A stretch of 47,493 bases of DNA. It comes from Clostridia bacterium. Its GTDB lineage: Bacteria > Bacillota > Clostridia > Oscillospirales > CAG-272. Shown here piece after piece: positions 1-9,594 of the stretch. The stretch spans positions 1 to 47,493 of the forward strand of contig JAFVTI010000036.1 in NCBI GenBank assembly GCA_017503325.1, in the 5' to 3' direction. Made by a program: the position numbers and the translations under genes. Below the pieces are notes generated by a model. That model did no database searches, was not told where the DNA came from, and saw nothing but the letters and a program-made list of their open reading frames with translations. The first letter of the stretch is position 1; each line of letters opens with the position of its first letter.

Positions 1-45
1 AAATTCTTTCCTCATAGTTTCCAGTCCTTTTTCTTCCCACGGCAT
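1..45 (-). CDS. Transposase, N-terminal fragment cut by the window edge
   Basis: Fifteen codons read leftward off the window and start MPWEEKGLETMRKEF. The opening MPW followed by a charged stretch and an arginine-rich helix is the usual start of IS481/IS3-group integrase-type transposases (family knowledge). A GGAGG at 54-58 lies 8 bases before the ATG. The rest of the gene is outside the window, so whether it is intact cannot be told. The adjacent duplicated 12-bp motif at 91-126 fits an insertion-sequence end. Confidence 0.55.
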   Translation of the reverse strand, partial: MPWEEKGLETMRKEF

Positions 46-90
46 CTTTTCGCCCTCCATAGACCTTGATGCCTCTATTTTACCATAAAA

Positions 91-126
91 CTGTAAACTA
101 TGTCCCTTCACATTCTGTAAACTATG
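91..126. repeat. Duplicated 12-bp motif, probable IS end
   Basis: CTGTAAACTATG occurs at 91-102 and again at 115-126, exactly 24 bp apart. It lies just upstream of the transposase start. Repeated short motifs in this position are typical of transposase-binding sites in an insertion-sequence terminus. The exact element boundary cannot be fixed without the other end. Confidence 0.4.
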
Positions 127-433
127 ATACTACACTATACATATCATCCTCCCGCACGTAATGAGAAAGGAACGTGTTCGGATGTCCCGATCATAAACCC
201 TTTTCGTGCGGGAGGATGAATTTGCTTGCAAATATTCCTCCCCTACGACCATATCGTCATCATATCTTTTTTACGAAATAAGTACCGAAGATATTTGCTT
301 TACAATGCCATTTCGTTGTTTTTCTAAATTCAACGACTTTTTATGATATCTTCATAGAACGGTCACAAAGGTTATATATAATAAAATCAGAAAACTCTAC
401 ACCATTTTGGTTTATAATTACATGGAGGTTGGT
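127..433. repeat. Intergenic region with a long inverted repeat
   Basis: TCATCCTCCCGCACG at 144-158 pairs perfectly with 205-219, enclosing 46 bases. The right arm also begins a second small palindrome (GGGAGGA...CCTCCC then CTAC, about 209-247) of the same family as the GTAGGGGAGGAT repeats at 36486-36734. The AT-rich remainder holds a TATAAT at 377-382 that may serve the response regulator, but no convincing -35 was found. No gene is seen. Confidence 0.5.
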
Positions 434-1129
434 ATGTATCACATTTTAGTTGTAGACGACGAATCCAGAATTCGTGCCATCATCCGCAAGTACGCCGAGT
501 TTGAGGGACACACGGTCACCGAGGCGACCGACGGCATGGATGCGGTATACAAGTGCCGCGAGAATACCTACGACATGATCATCATGGATATCATGATGCC
601 CGAGCTGGACGGATTTTCGGCTTGCCGTGAGATCCGCAAGATTACAAGCACGCCCATCATCATGCTCTCGGCAAGAGGCGAGGAATACGATAAGATCAAC
701 GGCTTTGAGCTGGGCATTGACGACTACGTGGTCAAGCCCTTCTCTCCCAAGGAGCTGATGCTGCGCGTGGAGGCGGTGCTCAAGCGCGTGGGCAGAAGCG
801 CAGAGCAGACAAACAAGCCGCAAAATCAGATCGTGGAGCTGGACGGCGGAGGACTTCGCGCCGACCTGACCGCACGCATCGTATACATAGACGGCGAGCG
901 CGTGGAAATGTCGCCCAAGGAGTACGATCTGTTCTTCTACATGCTGGAAAACCGCAACATTGCGCTCTCGCGCGAAAAGCTGATCAGCGAGGTGTGGGGC
1001 TACGATTTCTACGGCGATGCAAGAACCTTGGATACGCACATCAAGCTGCTGCGTAAGAGTCTTGGCAAATACAGCGCGTATATCGTGACGCTGCGCGGTA
1101 TGGGATACCGCTTTGAGGAAGTCAAATGA
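434..1129 (+). CDS. OmpR/PhoB-family response regulator
   Basis: Cytoplasmic transcription regulator of 231 residues. The N-terminal receiver domain shows the acidic pair D8/D9, phospho-acceptor D52 in MIIMD, S79 and K101 in VVKPF. The C-terminal half is a winged-helix DNA-binding domain ending in TLRGMGYRFE. The ATG at 434 is chosen because GGAGG (424-428) sits 5 bases before it; longer starts at 407 (TTG) and 422 would bury this site. Its stop overlaps the ATG of the histidine kinase (ATGA), so the two are translationally coupled and form one two-component system. The signal sensed cannot be read from sequence. Confidence 0.95.
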   Translation: MYHILVVDDESRIRAIIRKYAEFEGHTVTEATDGMDAVYKCRENTYDMIIMDIMMPELDGFSACREIRKITSTPIIMLSARGEEYDKINGFELGIDDYVVKPFSPKELMLRVEAVLKRVGRSAEQTNKPQNQIVELDGGGLRADLTARIVYIDGERVEMSPKEYDLFFYMLENRNIALSREKLISEVWGYDFYGDARTLDTHIKLLRKSLGKYSAYIVTLRGMGYRFEEVK

Positions 1130-2634
1130 GCAAGGACGATAAGCAATGCCGCCCCTATCCGGGCGCCAGCGTTACCAGCAAGCTGCTGTTTTATTTTCTG
1201 ATCTTTCTGATCATGATGCTCTTGGTGGTATGGGTATTCCAGGTCATGCTGCTCAACGTATTTTACCGCAATACCAAAATGAGTGAAATGGAGCGCATTT
1301 CCGAAACCATTCAGGACGCAATCATCATAGGCAACGACCAGCCAAGCTCGCACGTCATCTCTCGTGCGGAGGAATATCTGATCTGTATTCGGGTCTTCCG
1401 TGTATTGCCCGGTGACAAGATAGAGCAGCTTTGGGACGTGGACGTCAACGACGATTGCTTCCTGCACAGCATTCCCGAGGAGAAGCTCCGGATGCTTTAC
1501 CATAAGGCTTTGGCGCAGGAGGGACACCTGCAGACCGTGTTCCCGCGCTCGGACAGGCATCCCGAATTTGAGGTGGAGAGCGGGCAGGCACCGGACCATG
1601 TAGGCAACCGCATCTTTACCGAGCGCTTGAGCATGATCGGCGTGGATGTGTGCTACGCAGGTCAGGAGCAAGTGCCATACGTCATTATGGTCAACTCTGC
1701 GCTGACGCCTCTGAGTGCCACGGTGGCTACGCTGCGCGTGCAGTTCGTATGGATCGCCATGATCTTAGTGGGCCTTGCACTTTTGATGGCAATGGTGTTT
1801 GCGCGAAGCATCGTCTCTCCCATCGTGCGTATGAACCAGACCGCCAAGCAGCTGGCAAAGGGCAATTACGACGTACACTTTGAAGGCGAGGGATATCTGG
1901 AGACGCGTGAGCTGGCTGATACCTTGAACTACGCCTCCAAGGAGCTCTCGCAAAACGACCGACTGCAAAAGGAACTGATTGCAAACGTCTCGCACGATCT
2001 GCGCACCCCTCTGACCATGATCAAGGGATACGGCGAGATCATGCGCGACATTCCGGGAGAGAATACCCCCGAGAATATGCAGACCATCATTGACGAAACC
2101 GAGCGACTTTCCGAGCTGGTCAGTGCGCTATTGGATATCTCACGCCTGCAGGCAGATGCCGCAGAGCTCAAGAGAGAGCCCTTTGATCTGACCGAGCAAT
2201 TGCTGATCAGCGTGGAGCGTTACGACAAGCTGCGCGGACTGGACGGCTATACCGTGCTGTTTGAATATGACAGCCACGTGACCGTCAACGCGGATATATC
2301 CATGATCCTGCGCGTGCTGTACAATCTGATCAACAACGGCATCAACTACGCAGGCGACGACAAAACCGTCATCGTGCGTCAGGAGTGTCACGACGACCTG
2401 GTACGCATTTCGGTCATTGACCACGGCGTGGGTATTGCGCCCGATCAGATCCAGCTGATCTGGGACAGATATTACAAGGTGGACCGCGTGCACAAGCGTG
2501 CGGTGGTCGGCACGGGACTTGGCCTTTCCATCGTCAAAACGGTACTCGAGCGCCACGGCGCGATTTACGGCGTGGACAGTGAGGTAGGAAAGGGCTCGAC
2601 CTTCTGGTTTGAGCTCCCGATTGAAAAGGAATAA
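1126..2634 (+). CDS. Membrane sensor histidine kinase
   Basis: Partner of the response regulator just upstream. A first membrane helix lies near residues 20-48, followed by an extracytoplasmic sensor of about 160 residues and a second helix near 207-226. A HAMP linker (about 225-280) follows. The HisKA domain has the phospho-accepting His in NVSHDLRTPL. The ATPase domain has the N box (INNGINYAG), G1 (DHGVGI) and G2 (GTGLGLSIV), all intact, so it should be an active kinase. At 502 residues it has the usual length for a HAMP-containing two-transmembrane kinase. A strong hairpin terminator follows directly. Confidence 0.95.
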   Translation: MSKDDKQCRPYPGASVTSKLLFYFLIFLIMMLLVVWVFQVMLLNVFYRNTKMSEMERISETIQDAIIIGNDQPSSHVISRAEEYLICIRVFRVLPGDKIEQLWDVDVNDDCFLHSIPEEKLRMLYHKALAQEGHLQTVFPRSDRHPEFEVESGQAPDHVGNRIFTERLSMIGVDVCYAGQEQVPYVIMVNSALTPLSATVATLRVQFVWIAMILVGLALLMAMVFARSIVSPIVRMNQTAKQLAKGNYDVHFEGEGYLETRELADTLNYASKELSQNDRLQKELIANVSHDLRTPLTMIKGYGEIMRDIPGENTPENMQTIIDETERLSELVSALLDISRLQADAAELKREPFDLTEQLLISVERYDKLRGLDGYTVLFEYDSHVTVNADISMILRVLYNLINNGINYAGDDKTVIVRQECHDDLVRISVIDHGVGIAPDQIQLIWDRYYKVDRVHKRAVVGTGLGLSIVKTVLERHGAIYGVDSEVGKGSTFWFELPIEKE

Positions 2635-2636
2635 AA

Positions 2637-2668
2637 AAGAGCGAAACGGAATTTTCCGTTTCGCTCTT
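2637..2668. terminator. Bidirectional terminator between convergent genes
   Basis: A 15-bp perfect stem (2637-2651 with 2654-2668) is flanked by A6 on the left and a T-rich tract on the right. It lies between the histidine kinase stop and the 3' end of the convergent lipoprotein gene, so it can serve both. Confidence 0.9.
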
Positions 2669-2681
2669 CATTTTGTCTTGA

Positions 2682-3434
2682 TTACTCAGCAGCCTCGGTG
2701 GTCTGCTCGGGCTTGGTGGTGGATACGTACTTCTCGTTTGCGGAAATGTAACCGAATACGGGGTTGCCCTCTGCATCGTCGGAGAGCTGAATCTTGTACC
2801 AGCCGTTGCCCTTGGCAATTGCGGTAACCTCGTCGCCCATCTCCAGCGTGCACATCAGGTTGTCCACATCGTCGAAATTGTAGTAGGATCTGACGTTGAG
2901 CGCGTATGCAATAATATACAGCGTCATGGGCTCTTCCAGCTCAACAGCGGTGGGGTCCTTGATGTACGCTGCGGTATTGTGCACGTAGCAGGTCTTGGTC
3001 TGCGTCTCGGTGGTGGGCTCTTCGCCTTCCGCGCCGGGTACTTCAACCTCGACTTCGTACTCAATTCTGTACCAGTTTGCGCTGTAGCCGGTGCTCTTGA
3101 ATTCTTCATCCTTGACAGCGTAGCCCACAAAGGTGGACTCGCTTACGTATGTATCGGAACGGATGTTTGCAACGTCTGCCACGATGAAAATGGTCTGCTC
3201 AAGATCGGTAAAGGTCTCTTCCACGGGAGTGCCGGGGTTATCCTCGCCGCCGTTGTTGGTGGTGCCGGTCGAGGGATCGCCGGTGGATGCTTCGTTATTG
3301 GTGCCCGTTCCTTCGGGATTGAGAATGATCACGTTATTGGTACCGGGGCCTTCCTCGGTTCCTTCGTCGTCGTTGCAAGCAACCAAAGAGAGTGCAAGCA
3401 GCATGGCAAGTGCGATGATGAGTAACTTTTTCAT
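2682..3434 (-). CDS. Lipoprotein with two bacterial SH3 (SH3b) domains
   Basis: Predicted 250-residue secreted lipoprotein. The signal peptide MKKLLIIALAMLLALSLVAC ends in a lipobox with C20 as the lipidated residue. An acidic Gly/Thr/Asn-rich linker follows to about residue 85. Then come two SH3b-like units, with NIRSDTY...NWYRIEY and NVRSYYN...NGWYKIQL as their signature strands. SH3b domains usually bind peptidoglycan (family knowledge), so a cell-wall role is likely, but no enzymatic domain is present. The start at 3434 is preferred over 3497 because the signal peptide begins there and GGAGG lies upstream. It has its own promoter and is convergent with the kinase. Confidence 0.88.
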   Translation of the reverse strand: MKKLLIIALAMLLALSLVACNDDEGTEEGPGTNNVIILNPEGTGTNNEASTGDPSTGTTNNGGEDNPGTPVEETFTDLEQTIFIVADVANIRSDTYVSESTFVGYAVKDEEFKSTGYSANWYRIEYEVEVEVPGAEGEEPTTETQTKTCYVHNTAAYIKDPTAVELEEPMTLYIIAYALNVRSYYNFDDVDNLMCTLEMGDEVTAIAKGNGWYKIQLSDDAEGNPVFGYISANEKYVSTTKPEQTTEAAE

Positions 3435-3503
3435 CGTAGTTTTTCTACCTCCGTAATGTGTTCTTTTGTCGTGGGATACTTCCCGAATTTTATTCATAAA
3501 AGT

Positions 3504-3532
3504 ATTATACCATAAGGGGTGTACCTTGTCAA
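3504..3532 (-). promoter_or_regulatory. Sigma-A promoter of the SH3b lipoprotein gene
   Basis: Read on the minus strand: TTGACA at 3532-3527, 17-bp spacer, then TATAAT at 3509-3504 preceded by TGG, an extended -10. Both hexamers are perfect. The region 3533-3666 to its right holds no gene. Confidence 0.9.
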
Positions 3533-3666
3533 TAAAAAAACGTGATTTTAAGCAAGTTTTTTCAAGGCAAAAACGCCGAAAATATCAAAATACTGTATAA
3601 AATGGTGCAATCCCATACAAGATGCAGTATCCGGGGGCAAAAGCCTGCCCGGTGGGGGAGCAGCCC

Positions 3667-4233
3667 TTACGGCGCGCGTTCGCAGCGCAGGGGCAGGGGT
3701 GTTTGGAGCAGCAGATTTTGTGCAAATTGCACCTCTGCAAGGTAAGGTCGGACGTCCGCGGGAGAGAGCAGCACGGGCATGCGGTGGTGATAGGGACGCA
3801 TGGAATCGTTGGCGGCTGTGGTCAGAATGGTGAACTGTCCGCCCTCGGGGCTGGGTCGCCAGATGCCACCGAGATAGAGCAGGGGCGAGGTGTCGAGAGA
3901 GAACAGATACTTCTGTTTTTCACCGTGATGTGACCACTCAAAAAATCCTGTCGTGGGAATGACGCAACGACGCAGCGCAAGGTCGGTGGCAAAGGTAGGC
4001 TTTTCGGCAGCGGTCTCGGCACGCGCGTTGATCAAGAGACGTGAAGAGCCTGTATATCCCCATTTCATGACCGTGACCAAGGGGGCGCCGTCCTGCTGCA
4101 CGACCACCATAGCGGGATCGGAGGGGAATACTTCACCCGTGGCAAATGGCAGGCCCGTGCTTCTTGCATGGCGTAAAAGCACCTGCAGCTCGGGGATTTC
4201 CGCATCGTCAAAAACCATATATCTGCCGCACAT
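3667..4233 (-). CDS. yedK: SRAP-domain protein (YedK/HMCES family)
   Basis: Protein of 188 residues, typical for bacterial SRAP. Family members use an N-terminal Cys, exposed by removal of Met, to crosslink to abasic sites in single-stranded DNA and shield them during replication. The key residues are visible: C2 in MCGRY, N69 in LINARAE, E99 in GFFEW and H149 in the HxRMP motif. The start has AAGGAGG (4241-4247) 7 bases upstream. It is divergent from dinB across a 150-bp region that holds two LexA boxes, matching the SOS association of this family. Its own promoter lies about 30 bp from the nearer box, so direct LexA control is possible but not proven. Confidence 0.93.
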   Translation of the reverse strand: MCGRYMVFDDAEIPELQVLLRHARSTGLPFATGEVFPSDPAMVVVQQDGAPLVTVMKWGYTGSSRLLINARAETAAEKPTFATDLALRRCVIPTTGFFEWSHHGEKQKYLFSLDTSPLLYLGGIWRPSPEGGQFTILTTAANDSMRPYHHRMPVLLSPADVRPYLAEVQFAQNLLLQTPLPLRCERAP

Positions 4234-4262
4234 AAGCGCACCTCCTTGATCGTGATAACTTC

Positions 4263-4291
4263 ATTATAGAGCATTCCCGTTTTTCTGTCAA
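4263..4291 (-). promoter_or_regulatory. Sigma-A promoter of the SRAP gene
   Basis: Minus-strand TTGACA at 4291-4286, 17-bp spacer, TATAAT at 4268-4263; both hexamers are perfect. The promoter does not overlap the LexA boxes, the nearer of which (4322-4335) starts 31 bp upstream of the -35. Confidence 0.88.
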
Positions 4292-4314
4292 TTCATTTTT
4301 GATAAAAATTCCTC

Positions 4315-4365
4315 TTGACATAGAACAAATGTTCTGCTATAATATGCGTACAGAACAAATGTTCT
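4315..4365 (+). promoter_or_regulatory. dinB promoter with two LexA (SOS) boxes
   Basis: TTGACA (4315-4320) and TATAAT (4338-4343) are spaced by 17 bp. The identical 14-bp palindrome AGAACAAATGTTCT occurs at 4322-4335, inside the spacer, and at 4352-4365, just after the expected start of transcription. The copies are exactly 30 bp apart, close to three helical turns. They match the Gram-positive LexA/DinR consensus GAACnnnnGTTC, so dinB should be repressed by LexA and induced by DNA damage. Confidence 0.93.
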
Positions 4366-4383
4366 ATATTGGAGGCGAAATAC

Positions 4384-5634
4384 ATGGATCGCGTGATATT
4401 GCACGTGGATATGAATAACTTTTTTGCGTCTGTCGAGTGTGCCGACCGTCCCGAGCTGTGGTCGCAGCCGGTCGCGGTGGCGGGGGACGTAGAGGCGCGG
4501 CACGGCATCATTCTGGCCAAAAACCAAGTGGCCAAGGCCTACGGCGTGCAAACGGGCGAGAGCATTGCCGAGGCGCGGCGCAAATGCCCCCGCATCGTGC
4601 TGCTGCCGCCGCATATGGATAGGTATCAGCAGATTTCGGACAAGGCGCGCGCTATTTACGCGCAATATACCGACCGCGTGGAAAGCTTTGGGATTGACGA
4701 ATGCTGGCTGGACGTGACGGGAAACGGCAGGCTGTGGGGGGAGAATTACGGCGAGGTGATCGCGCACGAGATCCGCTGCCGTATCAAGGCCGAGCTTGGC
4801 GTGACCGTGTCGGTGGGGGTGTCGTTCAACAAGATCTTTGCCAAAATGGGCAGCGACTACAAAAAGCCGGACGCGGTCACGCTGATCACGCGCGAGAATT
4901 TCCGCGAGCTGCTTTGGCCCTTGCCGGTGGGAGATCTGATCTTCGTGGGACGCTCCACCGCGCAAAAGCTGTGGTATATGCAGATCCGCACGGTGGGGGA
5001 TCTGGCGCGTGCAGAGCCCGATCTTTTGGAAAGGACGCTTGGCAAAAGCGGCCTGATGGCCTGGAATTTTGCCAACGGCATGGATGGCTCGCCCGTGCTG
5101 CACGACGGGCAAGAGTATCCCATCAAGAGCATCGGCAACAGCACCACCACGCCCGTGGATATGGTGACGAGGCGGGATGCCGAGATCGTGCTGGCGCAGC
5201 TTTGTCAGAGCGTGGCCACGCGGCTGCGCGAGGCGGATCTGCGCTGCACCACGGTCAAGCTGTCCTTGCGTACCACCGATCTTTCCTGGAAGCAGCGGCA
5301 AAAGGGCACGGCGGCCACCTGTCTGGAAAACGACCTTTGGCGCGAGGCCATGACGCTTTACGATACCTGTCATGACGGAAAGCCCCTGCGCAGCATCGGC
5401 GTGGCCGCGTGCAATCTGACCCCCAACGGCGAGCGGCAGCTTTGTATGTTTGACGGGCAAGGGGAGACCTGCCGCCACGCCGCGCTGGAATCCTTGGGCA
5501 GCGTATTGGATTCCTTGCGCGAGCGCTTCGGCGCACGCGCCGTGCGCCGCGGGCTGCTCTTGGAAGGCGGGATCTTGATCGACGGTGTCCCACCGCAGGG
5601 CAGTATGCCGCACCCCGTAGCGTGGCGCAAGTAG
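4384..5634 (+). CDS. dinB: DNA polymerase IV (Y-family translesion polymerase)
   Basis: Protein of 416 residues. Y-family polymerases copy damaged templates with low fidelity. The catalytic acids are in place: D9 in HVDMNNFFAS and D105/E106 in FGIDECWLD. The order is palm/fingers, thumb with helix-hairpin-helix (about 180-240), and a little-finger domain containing IGNSTT. The ATG at 4384 is chosen because GGAGG (4371-4375) precedes it; the TTG at 4369 would overlap this site. The promoter carries two LexA boxes, so it is an SOS gene. No imuA or dnaE2 neighbour is present. The opposite neighbour is SRAP, also linked to replication damage. Confidence 0.96.
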   Translation: MDRVILHVDMNNFFASVECADRPELWSQPVAVAGDVEARHGIILAKNQVAKAYGVQTGESIAEARRKCPRIVLLPPHMDRYQQISDKARAIYAQYTDRVESFGIDECWLDVTGNGRLWGENYGEVIAHEIRCRIKAELGVTVSVGVSFNKIFAKMGSDYKKPDAVTLITRENFRELLWPLPVGDLIFVGRSTAQKLWYMQIRTVGDLARAEPDLLERTLGKSGLMAWNFANGMDGSPVLHDGQEYPIKSIGNSTTTPVDMVTRRDAEIVLAQLCQSVATRLREADLRCTTVKLSLRTTDLSWKQRQKGTAATCLENDLWREAMTLYDTCHDGKPLRSIGVAACNLTPNGERQLCMFDGQGETCRHAALESLGSVLDSLRERFGARAVRRGLLLEGGILIDGVPPQGSMPHPVAWRK

Positions 5635-5920
5635 ACGGCTCGTCGCCACCTTGGGTCAACCTCTTTTGAAAGTTTTGGTCAAACTTTTTCAAAAGTTTGC
5701 GCAGGTCGAGGGCGCGAAGCCCTCGTCGCTCGTCGCAACGAGCGAAACTATTTTGCCGTTTTAATTTGCGCAGCAAATATGTTCTTCTTTGCGGCAATTT
5801 TGCCAAAAAGAACGGAGAGAATTTCCTCACATACCTCCCAACATATTCGCGTGTCACTATCCTTGCATAGCCGTATGGCGGGGCTTTAAGTCCCGCAACA
5901 AAAATTAAACAACAAAAAAT
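5635..5920. repeat. Structured intergenic repeat region
   Basis: No gene is seen. Several short hairpins stand side by side: CTTTTGAAAGTTT with AAACTTTTTCAAAAG (5662-5695), GAGGGC with GCCCTC (about 5708-5724), and TTTGCG/CGCAAA-type pairs beyond 5760. A stretch resembling TTCTTTGCGG...AAAAAGAAC recurs in the spacer upstream of polA, which suggests a dispersed repeat family in this genome. Confidence 0.4.
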
Positions 5921-5952
5921 GCCCCGGGGCGAGCGTCCGCTCGCCCCGGGGC
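5921..5952 (-). terminator. Very GC-rich hairpin, possible terminator
   Basis: GCCCCGGGGCGAGCG (5921-5935) pairs perfectly with 5938-5952. Read on the minus strand it is followed by ATTTTTTG, the form of an intrinsic terminator, but no minus-strand gene lies upstream of it. It may instead be part of a dispersed repeat. Confidence 0.45.
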
Positions 5953-5983
5953 TGGGTGTGTATAGATTTGTTATGATTGTGAG

Positions 5984-6036
5984 CACAGGGGACGGTTCTC
6001 TGTGATGCGCAGCGTTACTGAGAACTGTCCCCTGTG
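5984..6036. repeat. REP-like palindrome (ACAGGGGACGGTTCTC type)
   Basis: CACAGGGGACGGTTCTC at 5984-6000 pairs with GAGAACTGTCCCCTGTG at 6020-6036 with a single G-T mismatch. This motif is familiar from intergenic palindromes scattered in many Bacillota genomes, often near Y1/REP-associated tyrosine transposases. No such transposase is in the window. Confidence 0.6.
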
Positions 6037-6234
6037 ACACGGATGGTGTTTTTTTCATTATACCAGAAGCCGAAAATCCTGTCAAGAATTCCGCTTTCGC
6101 GGGCACTCAGATGCCCCTTCACCTATACAGTCGCATTTTTTGCGCAAGCGTTCCGATATTCTTGAGAAATTTTCAAAAAAATTTTTCACCGTGTCTTTTC
6201 CCCATCAATTTCCCCACAAAAACCGCCAAAATCA

Positions 6235-6262
6235 TTGACATTTCTTAAAATATGAGTATAAT
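6235..6262 (+). promoter_or_regulatory. Sigma-A promoter of the phosphoribosyltransferase-aspS operon
   Basis: TTGACA at 6235-6240, 16-bp spacer, TATAAT at 6257-6262. Transcription should start near 6269, leaving a leader of about 60 bases before the GGAGG at 6320-6324. No T-box motif is present, unlike thrS and valS. Confidence 0.88.
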
Positions 6263-6332
6263 TATTATGGGAGTGTAGGGAATGGTGAAAAATCGTTCCC
6301 GCACAAGACAAAAATAAACGGAGGCTTTACCC

Positions 6333-6890
6333 ATGGAAAAGTATTACCGCATGAATATCGCAGGCTGTGAGCGCGATCTGCCGCTCTGCCCCTTAAATGA
6401 CAAATTGATGATCGGTGCGTTCGTCATCTTTGGCGACCCCGAGCTGACCACCGCTGCCGCAAAGGCACTTCTGGATAAGGTCCCCGAATACGATTACCTG
6501 ATCACCGCAGAGGCAAAGGGCATTCCGCTGGTGCACGAAATGGCAAGACTTGCAGGCAATCAGAAGTACATGCTGGCGCGCAAGGGCGCAAAGCTGTACA
6601 TGAGAGACGTGCTGCAGGTTTCTGTCCGCTCTATTACTACCAACCGCGAGCAGACCCTGTATCTTGACGGCTACGATGCTGCGCTGATGAAGGGCAAGAA
6701 GATTCTGATCGTGGACGACGTCATCTCCACCGGCGAATCTCTCAAGGCTCTGGAGGCACTGGTCGAGCAGGCCGGCGGCATCATCTGCGGCCGCGCTGCC
6801 ATCCTGGCCGAGGGTGACGCGATCGATCGCGAGGATATCGTATATCTTGAGCCCCTGCCGCTGTTTGACAGCGAGGGCAAGCCCCTGTAA
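6333..6890 (+). CDS. Adenine phosphoribosyltransferase-like protein
   Basis: Soluble protein of 185 residues of the type I phosphoribosyltransferase fold. The PRPP-binding signature VDDVISTGES is at residues 127-136, preceded by hydrophobic strand ILI. An adenine phosphoribosyltransferase-like segment ITAEAKGIPLVHEMAR is at 57-72. Such enzymes join a purine base to PRPP to make the nucleotide and pyrophosphate (purine salvage). The exact base cannot be fixed from sequence; adenine is the best match by overall layout. It is first in a transcription unit, 33 bp before aspS. Confidence 0.82.
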   Translation: MEKYYRMNIAGCERDLPLCPLNDKLMIGAFVIFGDPELTTAAAKALLDKVPEYDYLITAEAKGIPLVHEMARLAGNQKYMLARKGAKLYMRDVLQVSVRSITTNREQTLYLDGYDAALMKGKKILIVDDVISTGESLKALEALVEQAGGIICGRAAILAEGDAIDREDIVYLEPLPLFDSEGKPL

Positions 6891-6923
6891 AATTGTAAAT
6901 ACATCTGTAAGGAGAACATAAAA

Positions 6924-8717
<1,794 letters not shown>

Positions 8718-8733
8718 TCGTTTGGAGGGCATC

Positions 8734-9456
8734 ATGGCTGCCAATACCATCAAGTTCAATAAGCAGAATACGCTTGTCGTGGCGCACAGAGGCGTCAGCG
8801 GACTGGAAACAGAGAATACCTGCGCAGCGTTTGTCGCGGCAGGAAACCGCAGCTACTATGGCGTGGAGACCGACGTATACCGCACCGCGGACGGCAAGTT
8901 CATCATCAACCACGACGGAAACTTAAAGAGAATCGCGGGAGAGGACTTGTGCGTGGAGCAGGTCAGCTTTGACGTGCTGCGCGCGGCCGTGCTGTACGAC
9001 AAGGACGGCGTCCAGAGGGGAGACCTTCACTTAGCAAGCGTGGATGAGTATATCCGCATTTGCAAAAAGTATGGCAAGATCTGCGTTCTTGAGCTGAAAA
9101 GTAACTTTACCGACGAGGAGATCGCGCGTCTGTGTGCGATGATCGAGCAGCTGGGATATCTTGACGGCGTGACCTTTATCGCGTTCAATATCGAGAACCT
9201 GATCAAGGTTCGCGCGTTGTATCCCGATCAGTCCTGCCAGTATCTGACGGGCGACATCAGCGATGAGATGATTGCAAAGCTTGCAGAGCTTGGAATGGAT
9301 CTTGACGTGCACTATGCTGCGCTGACCAAGGAGCGCGTGGACGCATTCCACAAGGCTGGCATTAAGATCAACTGCTGGACGGTGGACAACGCGGCCGACG
9401 GCGAACGCCTTGCCGACTGGGGCGTGGACTATATTACGTCGAACATTTTGGAATAA
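8734..9456 (+). CDS. Glycerophosphodiester phosphodiesterase family protein
   Basis: Soluble TIM-barrel enzyme of 240 residues. Family members hydrolyse glycerophosphodiesters to glycerol 3-phosphate and an alcohol. The catalytic pattern is complete: H18-R19-G20, E29-N30-T31, metal ligands E45 and D47 in VETDV, and H60-D61 in INHD. The C-terminal NCWTVDN and DYITSN strands are typical of the family. No signal peptide is seen, so it acts in the cytoplasm. The ATG at 8734 has GGAGG (8724-8728) 5 bases upstream; the TTG at 8722 would overlap it. It is last in the aspS operon, followed by a hairpin. Confidence 0.9.
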   Translation: MAANTIKFNKQNTLVVAHRGVSGLETENTCAAFVAAGNRSYYGVETDVYRTADGKFIINHDGNLKRIAGEDLCVEQVSFDVLRAAVLYDKDGVQRGDLHLASVDEYIRICKKYGKICVLELKSNFTDEEIARLCAMIEQLGYLDGVTFIAFNIENLIKVRALYPDQSCQYLTGDISDEMIAKLAELGMDLDVHYAALTKERVDAFHKAGIKINCWTVDNAADGERLADWGVDYITSNILE

Positions 9457-9463
9457 TACATCA

Positions 9464-9490
9464 AGAGCCCTGCGCACAGCGCAGGGCTCT
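9464..9490 (+). terminator. Terminator of the aspS operon
   Basis: AGAGCCCTGCGC (9464-9475) pairs with 9479-9490 around a 3-base loop. The T-tract behind it is short (TTTG), so termination may be partial. Confidence 0.75.
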
Positions 9491-9524
9491 TTGATGCATG
9501 CATTGCTCCGGTGGCGCGCGTGAC

Positions 9525-9553
9525 TTGACAAACTCCATGAAAAATGGTAAAAT
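9525..9553 (+). promoter_or_regulatory. Sigma-A promoter of the small membrane protein gene
   Basis: TTGACA at 9525-9530, 17-bp spacer, TAAAAT at 9548-9553. The start of transcription is expected near 9560, close to the AAAGGAGG at 9581-9588. Confidence 0.82.
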
Positions 9554-9594
9554 GAGGCATACCCAAAAAATGAGTGAAGCAAAGGAGGATTCCC

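Noticed and set aside
4384..5634. dinB as ImuB or UmuC
   Set aside because: Complete catalytic acids and full little-finger domain; no ImuA, UmuD or DnaE2 neighbour.
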